From contig DASTOJ010000144.1 in assembly GCA_035762565.1 (NCBI GenBank), forward strand, positions 1 through 18,621: DNA of 18,621 nt. The letters are read 5' to 3'. The translations under genes were made by a program, and so were the position numbers. Positions within the stretch are counted from its first letter, which is position 1. Every line of letters begins with the position of its first letter. The notes under the pieces were generated by a model, which had not been told where the DNA came from, did no database searches, and worked only from the letters and a program-made list of their open reading frames with translations. This DNA comes from AR5 sp035762565. GTDB lineage: Bacteria; Methylomirabilota; Methylomirabilia; Rokubacteriales; CSP1-6. Positions 13,356 through 18,621 of the stretch are shown here, in pieces.

Positions 13356-13370
13356 GCAAGCCCGGTGCCA
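13356..13370 (-). promoter_or_regulatory. Sigma-54 (-24/-12) promoter driving the receiver and otsB
   Basis: Read on the minus strand, positions 13370-13356 are TGGCAC-CGGGC-TTGC, matching the sigma-54 consensus TGGCAC-N5-TTGC at every specified base, with the invariant GG-N10-GC spacing. The predicted start is near 13344, about 62 nt before the receiver ATG. An NtrC-type activator with an intact GAFTGA loop is encoded about 1.6 kb away, which supports the call. Confidence 0.8.
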
Positions 13371-13400
13371 CGGACGGTGAATCCGAAGTGTTCGTCACGC

Positions 13401-13440
13401 CGGAATTCTTCCGCGAAGGCGCCGGTCCCCGAAGACGGGG
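13401..13440. repeat. Two short dyads between enhancer candidates and the sigma-54 promoter
   Basis: CGGAA-TTC-TTCCG (13401-13413) and CCCCG-AAGA-CGGGG (13427-13440) are perfect short inverted repeats. Within the 211-nt kinase/receiver gap they could be further regulator sites. Alternatively the second could be a hairpin ending the kinase transcript. Evidence is only the symmetry. Confidence 0.3.
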
Positions 13441-13443
13441 CGG

Positions 13444-13475
13444 CGACAAGTCGTCGCACCTCCGACAAGCTGTCC
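13444..13475. promoter_or_regulatory. Candidate enhancer (upstream activating sequence): two tandem 13-bp dyads
   Basis: CGACAAGTCGTCG (13444-13456) and CGACAAGCTGTCC (13463-13475) agree at 10 of 13 positions, and each is a dyad. Their centres are 19 bp apart, close to two helical turns. They lie about 106 and 125 bp upstream of the predicted sigma-54 start site, the usual range for NtrC-family enhancers. They fit as binding sites for the Fis-type helix-turn-helix of the adjacent activator (inference). Confidence 0.5.
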
Positions 13476-13493
13476 AGAGGCGGGGCCCCGGCA

Positions 13494-14951
13494 TCAGCCG
13501 GACTCGGCAGGAATCCAGGCGGTCAGCGTCGTGCCCGCGCCGACCCTCGTCTGCACGTCGATGTCCCCGCCGTGCGCGCGCACGATCTCGCGGGTGATCG
13601 CGAGTCCGAGGCCGGTGCCCTGCCCGCGCGGCTTCGTCGTGAAGAACGGCTCGAACAGGCGCGGCAAGTGCTGGGGCGAGATCCCCGAGCCGGTGTCCGC
13701 GACGGCAATCCCCACGCCGGCGGCGCCGGCCCGGGTCAGGCGCTCGGCCCGCACGGTCACCCGGCCACCGGCCGGCGTCGCCTCCAGCGCATTGACCACG
13801 AGGTTGATCAGCACCTGCTGCAGCTGGCTCGGGTCGGCCCGCATGGCGGGCAGCCCCGGGGCCGTCTCCGCCTCGAGCGTCACCTGCCGCTGTCGGGCGG
13901 CGTGGCGCAGCAGCGGCAGCAGCGGGTCCAGCACCTCGGCCACGGCGGTCGGCCGCGGCTCGGCGCGGTGCGGGCGGACCGTGTCGAGCAGCGAGTTGAT
14001 GATCCGCGTGATTCGCTCGATCTGGCCGATGATGATCTGCAGGTCGTCCCGGGCGCCAGCGTCCGGCGGCAGCGCCTTGAGCATCCCTTCGGCCCGGCCG
14101 GAGACGATGTTGAGCGGCGTGCCCACCTCGTGGGCGAGCGCCGAGGCCAGCCGCCCGGCCACGGCCAGCGTGGCCGCGCGGCGGAGGTGCTGCTCCAGCT
14201 CCACCACGCGTTCCGTCTCCGCCTGGAGCCCGCGACGGGCCGCGTCGAGTTGCACGGCCATCTCGTTGAACGCCCTGGTGGCCTCGCCCACCTCGTCCCG
14301 CCGCCCGACCGGCAGCGAGACGACCGACTGGTCGCGGCCGAAGCGCCGCAGCGCGCCGGTGAGCTGCGCGATCGGACGGAGCACCTGGCGCTGCATGGCG
14401 ATCATGGTCGTCGCCACGATCACCACGATCAGGATGCCCAGGCGCACGGCGGCGTCGAGGGTGGCGGCCTGGCGCCGCTCGTCCACGGCGGTCGCCAGCC
14501 GCACGATCTCCATTCCGCCCTCGATCGCGCCCGTGGGGCCGCGCAGCGGGGCCAGGTAGTAGAGGTAGGACGGGGGCCCCGCCTGGTAGAAGACCTCGGG
14601 GCGGCCGCTCGCGATGACCTGGCCCAGCGCCGCACTCGGGACCGCCTCGCCGATCGCCAGGGGGTTCGAGACCAGGATCTGGCGCACGTCACGGTCGAAC
14701 AGGCGGATGCGGTCGATGACCTCCTGCTGCTCGACCATGTCGACCAGCAGGCGCCGGGCGTCGCTGATCTGGCGGTCGCGCAGGGCGTTCTCCACCGCGA
14801 TCAGGATCGCCCGGGCGGTGACCTCCAGGTGCTGGCGGTCTTCCCGCAGGAATCGGGCCTCCTGCTGCTGGACCCGGAGCGCGCCGTGGGCGCCCACGGC
14901 CAGGACGGTCGGGATGAGCAGGATCAGCGCGACCCGCAGCCGCAGCCCCAT
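13494..14951 (-). CDS. Membrane sensor histidine kinase with HAMP domain
   Basis: The 485-residue kinase has a first membrane helix at about 7-23 (VALILLIPTVLAVG), a periplasmic sensor of about 145 residues, a second membrane helix at about 169-187, and a HAMP domain (188-240, with DEVGEATRAFNEM). A short coiled linker follows. The HisKA domain carries phospho-acceptor H274 (ALAHEVGTPLN). The HATPase domain has N387 (LVVNALEATP), D419 (VADTGSGI), FEPFFTTK (433-440) and GTGLGLAI (445-452). The periplasmic part has no motif I recognise, so the signal is unknown. The ATG at 14951 lacks a Shine-Dalgarno. The likely partner is the divergent NtrC-type regulator, plus perhaps the receiver-only protein downstream. 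The order kinase, receiver, otsB suggests a stress or osmotic input (inference). Confidence 0.93.
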   Translation of the reverse strand: MGLRLRVALILLIPTVLAVGAHGALRVQQQEARFLREDRQHLEVTARAILIAVENALRDRQISDARRLLVDMVEQQEVIDRIRLFDRDVRQILVSNPLAIGEAVPSAALGQVIASGRPEVFYQAGPPSYLYYLAPLRGPTGAIEGGMEIVRLATAVDERRQAATLDAAVRLGILIVVIVATTMIAMQRQVLRPIAQLTGALRRFGRDQSVVSLPVGRRDEVGEATRAFNEMAVQLDAARRGLQAETERVVELEQHLRRAATLAVAGRLASALAHEVGTPLNIVSGRAEGMLKALPPDAGARDDLQIIIGQIERITRIINSLLDTVRPHRAEPRPTAVAEVLDPLLPLLRHAARQRQVTLEAETAPGLPAMRADPSQLQQVLINLVVNALEATPAGGRVTVRAERLTRAGAAGVGIAVADTGSGISPQHLPRLFEPFFTTKPRGQGTGLGLAITREIVRAHGGDIDVQTRVGAGTTLTAWIPAESG

Positions 14952-14956
14952 GCCGA

Positions 14957-14963
14957 TAGAATA
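14957..14963. promoter_or_regulatory. Overlapping divergent -10 elements for kinase and NtrC-type genes
   Basis: The entire gap between the divergent genes is the 17 bases 14952-14968. On the plus strand TAGAAT (14957-14962) ends 6 nt before the GTG at 14969. On the minus strand TATTCT (14963-14958) ends 6 nt before the ATG at 14951. Each predicted start site falls on the first base of a start codon. No -35 match is evident on either side. Confidence 0.5.
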
Positions 14964-14968
14964 CAGAC

Positions 14969-16291
<1,323 letters not shown>

Positions 16292-16309
16292 TCTCGGGTG
16301 AGCGGATCC

Positions 16310-16609
16310 TCAGCGGGCCTTCGGGGGCTGCAGGCGCAGCAGCTGGCGGTCCCGCTCCTCGACCGCGGCCTCCAGCATGGCGACGCGCGTTTCGTGCGAG
16401 CGGGCCCGGCGCCGCCACACGCTCAGCCGGATGGCGAGGGGCAGCCCGATGGCGAGCAGGCCGGCGCCAAGCGCGATGAGCATGACGCCGGCGAGCGGCA
16501 GCTCGAGCCGCCAGGCCAGGAAGCGGACGGTCGCCGGATCGGTGTTCTGCAGCGTGAAGACGGTGACCGCGACCGCGACCACCGCCACGACGATATAGCC
16601 CAGTCCCAT
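16310..16609 (-). CDS. LapA-domain (DUF1049) inner-membrane protein
   Basis: The 99-residue protein has a first membrane helix at residues 4-20 (GYIVVAVVAVAVTVFTL) followed by the LapA-type signature QNTDPATVRFLAWRLELPLAGVMLIA. A second helix spans about 39-60. A basic turn (WRRRARSHE) and a cytoplasmic helix or coiled coil follow (MLEAAVEERDRQLLRLQ). The NTDPxxVxFL string between two helices is typical of lipopolysaccharide-assembly protein A domain proteins; in E. coli LapA works with LapB in envelope assembly. Here the role is inferred from that family only. The ATG at 16609 lacks a Shine-Dalgarno but has TAGAAT 7 nt upstream. It is convergent with the NtrC-type gene (18-nt gap) and divergent from the leuA leader. 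Confidence 0.88.
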   Translation of the reverse strand: MGLGYIVVAVVAVAVTVFTLQNTDPATVRFLAWRLELPLAGVMLIALGAGLLAIGLPLAIRLSVWRRRARSHETRVAMLEAAVEERDRQLLRLQPPKAR

Positions 16610-16616
16610 GGCACGT

Positions 16617-16622
16617 ATTCTA
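16617..16622 (-). promoter_or_regulatory. -10 hexamer TAGAAT for the LapA-domain gene, leaderless placement
   Basis: On the minus strand TAGAAT (5 of 6 to consensus) ends 7 nt before the ATG at 16609. The predicted transcript would start about 1 nt before the start codon. No -35 match is seen. Confidence 0.5.
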
Positions 16623-16648
16623 CCGGGCTGCGACGCGGGCGGGGGAAG

Positions 16649-16677
16649 TTGACAAGCCACCCGGCGTCGTGGACAAT
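16649..16677 (+). promoter_or_regulatory. Sigma-70-type promoter of the leuA leader
   Basis: A perfect -35 TTGACA (16649-16654), a 17-nt spacer and a -10 GACAAT (16672-16677, 4 of 6) put the start site near 16684. This is the best-formed housekeeping promoter in the window. Confidence 0.75.
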
Positions 16678-16686
16678 GCCGGAGAC

Positions 16687-16761
16687 ATGGAAGTGACCGC
16701 CGGCATGACGACGAGGTCGACGAGCGCGGACTCCCCGCTCGCGAACCTGCTTCTGACCTAG
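16687..16761 (+). CDS. leuL: Leucine attenuator leader peptide
   Basis: A 24-codon reading frame runs from ATG 16687 to TAG 16759-16761 and ends SPLANLLLT, with the Leu codons CTC (16738) and CTG-CTT-CTG (16747-16755) close to the stop. Three adjacent Leu codons just before a GC hairpin and an intrinsic terminator, upstream of a leucine biosynthesis gene, is the classic arrangement of amino-acid attenuation. CTT is unusual in a genome this GC-rich and may sharpen sensitivity to charged tRNA-Leu. The ATG at 16687 lies about 3 nt after the predicted transcription start, so it would be nearly leaderless. An internal ATG at 16705 with GGAAG upstream (16689-16693) would give an 18-residue peptide with the same Leu codons. 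Confidence 0.75.
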   Translation: MEVTAGMTTRSTSADSPLANLLLT

Positions 16762-16788
16762 GCGCGCGCCCTCGCCGGGCGCGCGCCT
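16760..16788 (+). promoter_or_regulatory. GC hairpin of the leuA leader, upstream of the terminator
   Basis: GGCGCGCGCCC (16761-16771) and GGGCGCGCGCC (16777-16787) are perfectly complementary 11-base arms around TCGCC, extended by an A-T pair. The 5' arm begins at the last base of the leader stop codon. A ribosome stalled at the Leu codons would cover part of this arm, so the hairpin is in the right place to sense stalling. I could not find a convincing antiterminator pairing with the terminator arm by eye. Confidence 0.65.
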
Positions 16789-16789
16789 G

Positions 16790-16827
16790 AAAAGCCTCCC
16801 CCGTGATCCGGGGAGGCTTTTTTATTT
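16790..16827 (+). terminator. Rho-independent terminator of the leuA attenuator
   Basis: AAAAGCCTCCCC (16790-16801) pairs with GGGGAGGCTTTT (16810-16821) in a 12-bp stem with an 8-nt loop. It runs into six Ts (16818-16823), then A and three more Ts. It is a textbook intrinsic terminator, yet it lies before leuA (GTG at 16847), after the leader peptide. It therefore acts as a conditional attenuator rather than a gene end. Confidence 0.9.
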
Positions 16828-16846
16828 CCCGAACAGGAGGCTGACT

Positions 16847-18526
16847 GTGGCGCCGAAAGCCGGTCCCCCCGCTCCGATGCCCTTTCATCTCTATCGGCCG
16901 TTCACGCCGATCCCGCTGCCGGACCGGACGTGGCCGACCCGCGTGATCACCACGGCCCCCCGGTGGTGCAGCGTGGACCTGCGCGACGGCAACCAGGCGC
17001 TGATCGACCCGATGGATGCCGAGCGCAAGCGGCGGATGTTCGACCTGCTGGTGAAGTGCGGCTTCAAGGAGATCGAGGTAGGGTTCCCCTCGGCTTCCCA
17101 GCCCGACTTCGACTTCGTCCGCCAGCTGATCGAGGAGAACCTGATCCCCGAGGACGTGATGATCCAGGTCCTCACCCAGGCCCGGCCCGAGCTGATCGAG
17201 CGCACGTTCGAGTCGCTCCGGGGCGCGCCGCGAGCGCTCGTGCACCTCTACAACTCGACGTCCACGCTGCAGCGCCGCGTGGTCTTCGGCCTCGACCGCG
17301 CCGGCATCGTCGACATCGCCGTGCGGGCCGCCCAGCTCTGCAAGAAGCTGGTACCCACCCTCCCCGGGACCGACGTCCACTGGCAGTACTCGCCGGAGAG
17401 CTTCACGGGCACCGAGCTGGAATTCGCCGTGGAGATCTGCGAGGCCGTCATGGACGTGTGGGAGCCGACGACGGCCCGCCCGGTCATCCTCAACCTGCCG
17501 GCGACGGTGGAGATGGCCACGCCCAACGTCTACGGCGACCAGATCGAGTGGTTCCACCGCCACGTCAAGGCGCGCGACACGATCATCCTGTCGCTGCACC
17601 CCCACAACGACCGCGGGACGGCCGTGGCCGCCGCCGAGTTCGGCGTCATGGCCGGCGCCGACCGGGTCGAGGGCACGCTCTTCGGCAACGGCGAGCGGAC
17701 CGGCAACGTGGACGTCGTCACCCTCGCGCTGAACCTGTTCAGCCAGGGCGTCGATCCCAAGCTGGACTTCAGCGACATCGACACCGCCCGCCGGATCACC
17801 GAGTACTGCAACCGGCTGCCGGTGCACGTGCGGCATCCTTACGTGGGCGACCTCGTGTACACCGCGTTCTCGGGGTCGCACCAGGACGCGATCAAGAAGG
17901 GCTTCGAGGCGCTCGGCAAGGACTACGACCTCTGGGAGGTCCCCTACCTGCCGATCGACCCCCACCACGTCGGCCGCAGCTACGAGGCCGTGATCCGGGT
18001 GAACAGCCAGTCGGGCAAGGGCGGCGTGGCCTACATCATGAAGTTCGAGCACGGCTTCGACCTGCCGCGCCGGCTGCAGATCGAGTTCTCGTCGGTCATC
18101 CAGAAGCTGACGGAGGCCAGCGGGACCGAGATCCCCGCCGACAAGATCTGGTCGGCCTTCCAGTCGACCTACCTGACGCCGGCCCAGCCGGTGGCCCTGG
18201 CCGGCCACCCCCTGCTCACCACTGCGCCCGACACCGGGGAGACGACGGTCGAGGTCAACGTGCGGCTGGAGGGCGGCGAGCGCTGGATCAAGGGCCAGGG
18301 CAACGGCCCGATCGCGGCGTTCGTCGACGCGCTCCGGCGCGGCCTGGGCATCGCCGTGGAGATCGCCGACTACCACGAGCACGCGCTGGGCGAGGGCGCC
18401 GACGCCCGCGCCGCCGCCTACGTCGAGGCGAAGGTGGGGGGCAAGACCCGGTGGGGCGTGGGCGTCGACGCGAACATCGTGACCGCGTCGTTGCGGGCGG
18501 TGGTGAGCGCCGTGAATCGGGGCTGA
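16847..18526 (+). CDS. leuA: 2-isopropylmalate synthase, long (type 2) form
   Basis: The 559-residue protein catalyses the first committed step of leucine synthesis: acetyl-CoA plus 2-oxoisovalerate to 2-isopropylmalate. The N-terminal extension, length and sequence match the type 2 LeuA class known from Mycobacterium. In the DRE-TIM barrel, SVDLRDGNQ (42-50) carries the catalytic R46 and metal ligand D47, HPHND (251-255) gives the two His metal ligands, and GNGERTGNVD (280-289) is diagnostic. A linker domain follows (HQDAIKKGF, LPIDPHHVGR, NSQSGKGGV). The C-terminal regulatory domain (about 430-559, with GNGPIAAFVDALR) binds leucine for feedback inhibition. The GTG has a consensus AGGAGG at 16835-16840, spaced 6 nt. 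Transcription is probably controlled by the upstream Leu attenuator, adding to feedback inhibition. Confidence 0.97.
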   Translation: MAPKAGPPAPMPFHLYRPFTPIPLPDRTWPTRVITTAPRWCSVDLRDGNQALIDPMDAERKRRMFDLLVKCGFKEIEVGFPSASQPDFDFVRQLIEENLIPEDVMIQVLTQARPELIERTFESLRGAPRALVHLYNSTSTLQRRVVFGLDRAGIVDIAVRAAQLCKKLVPTLPGTDVHWQYSPESFTGTELEFAVEICEAVMDVWEPTTARPVILNLPATVEMATPNVYGDQIEWFHRHVKARDTIILSLHPHNDRGTAVAAAEFGVMAGADRVEGTLFGNGERTGNVDVVTLALNLFSQGVDPKLDFSDIDTARRITEYCNRLPVHVRHPYVGDLVYTAFSGSHQDAIKKGFEALGKDYDLWEVPYLPIDPHHVGRSYEAVIRVNSQSGKGGVAYIMKFEHGFDLPRRLQIEFSSVIQKLTEASGTEIPADKIWSAFQSTYLTPAQPVALAGHPLLTTAPDTGETTVEVNVRLEGGERWIKGQGNGPIAAFVDALRRGLGIAVEIADYHEHALGEGADARAAAYVEAKVGGKTRWGVGVDANIVTASLRAVVSAVNRG

Positions 18527-18557
18527 GGCGTGACACGGAAGTGACCACGAGCGGCGG

Positions 18558-18592
18558 TTGACCCCGGCGGGAGCCCTCCCGACCGGGGTAAC
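18558..18592 (+). terminator. Strong hairpin downstream of leuA
   Basis: ACCCCGG (18561-18567) with CCGGGGT (18583-18589), and inside it GGGAG (18569-18573) with CTCCC (18576-18580), form a long, slightly interrupted stem starting 32-35 nt after the leuA stop. It is followed by a C run, not Ts. It could be a Rho-assisted terminator or a processing signal. The last bases of the window (18593-18621) hold nothing else I can support. Confidence 0.4.
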
Positions 18593-18621
18593 CCCCGATT
18601 CGTGACACCGGCCAGCCCCGT

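Noticed and set aside
13481..13490. CGGGGCCCCG palindrome just after the kinase stop as a terminator
   Set aside because: A loopless G/C palindrome with no T tract; in sequence this GC-rich it is not enough to call a terminator.
16610..18382. Long minus-strand frame running into the LapA-domain gene, suggesting a 690-residue fusion
   Set aside because: It is the antisense shadow of leuA and its leader. The LapA-domain protein has its own ATG at 16609 and a -10 hexamer just upstream.

Overview
The window is very GC-rich (about 70% by eye) bacterial chromosome, densely packed, with many GTG starts. The gene mix is peptide-type ABC uptake, paired acyl-CoA dehydrogenases, a bifunctional beta-oxidation enzyme, an NtrC-type two-component system, a LapA-domain protein and a long-form LeuA. 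It suggests a free-living Gram-negative heterotroph, such as a soil or sediment lineage of the Rokubacteria/Methylomirabilota type or a deltaproteobacterium. The taxon is inference only. I see no rRNA, tRNA, CRISPR, insertion sequence or prophage.

Layout. Positions 4180 to 1 (minus) look like one operon: two complementary acyl-CoA dehydrogenases, a Tat-exported solute-binding protein, and the start of its DppB/OppB-type permease, which runs off the window. Each of the three gene junctions carries a strong inverted repeat. Positions 4258-4970 (plus) are a FitA/VapC-type toxin-antitoxin pair with two palindromic operator candidates. Positions 4977-5532 hold a small zinc/histidine-rich HIT-like protein and a 63-residue acidic protein. 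Positions 5573-7573 hold an FMN alpha-hydroxy-acid oxidase/dehydrogenase, ribosomal protein S21 and a HAD phosphatase. Positions 7653-12067 (plus) are a tight operon: FadJ-like fusion, amidase, 3-hydroxyisobutyrate-dehydrogenase-like enzyme.

Positions 12075-16291 form a signalling island. A membrane histidine kinase and an NtrC-type sigma-54 activator are divergent, with only 17 bp between them. Downstream of the kinase lie a receiver-only regulator and trehalose-6-phosphate phosphatase. They are preceded by a near-consensus sigma-54 promoter (GG-N10-GC) and two tandem dyads at an enhancer-like distance. The simplest reading is that the kinase and NtrC-type activator switch on the receiver and otsB through sigma-54 (inference). 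Positions 16310-16609 encode a LapA-domain membrane protein. Positions 16649-18526 are leuA with a complete-looking leucine attenuator: promoter, leader peptide ending in three Leu codons, GC hairpin and intrinsic terminator.

A recurring theme is the placement of -10-like hexamers 6-8 nt before start codons that lack a Shine-Dalgarno sequence (kinase, NtrC, LapA, HAD, FMN enzyme). This predicts leaderless mRNAs. The 17-bp kinase/NtrC gap carries one such hexamer on each strand, overlapping, with the two start codons 18 bp apart.
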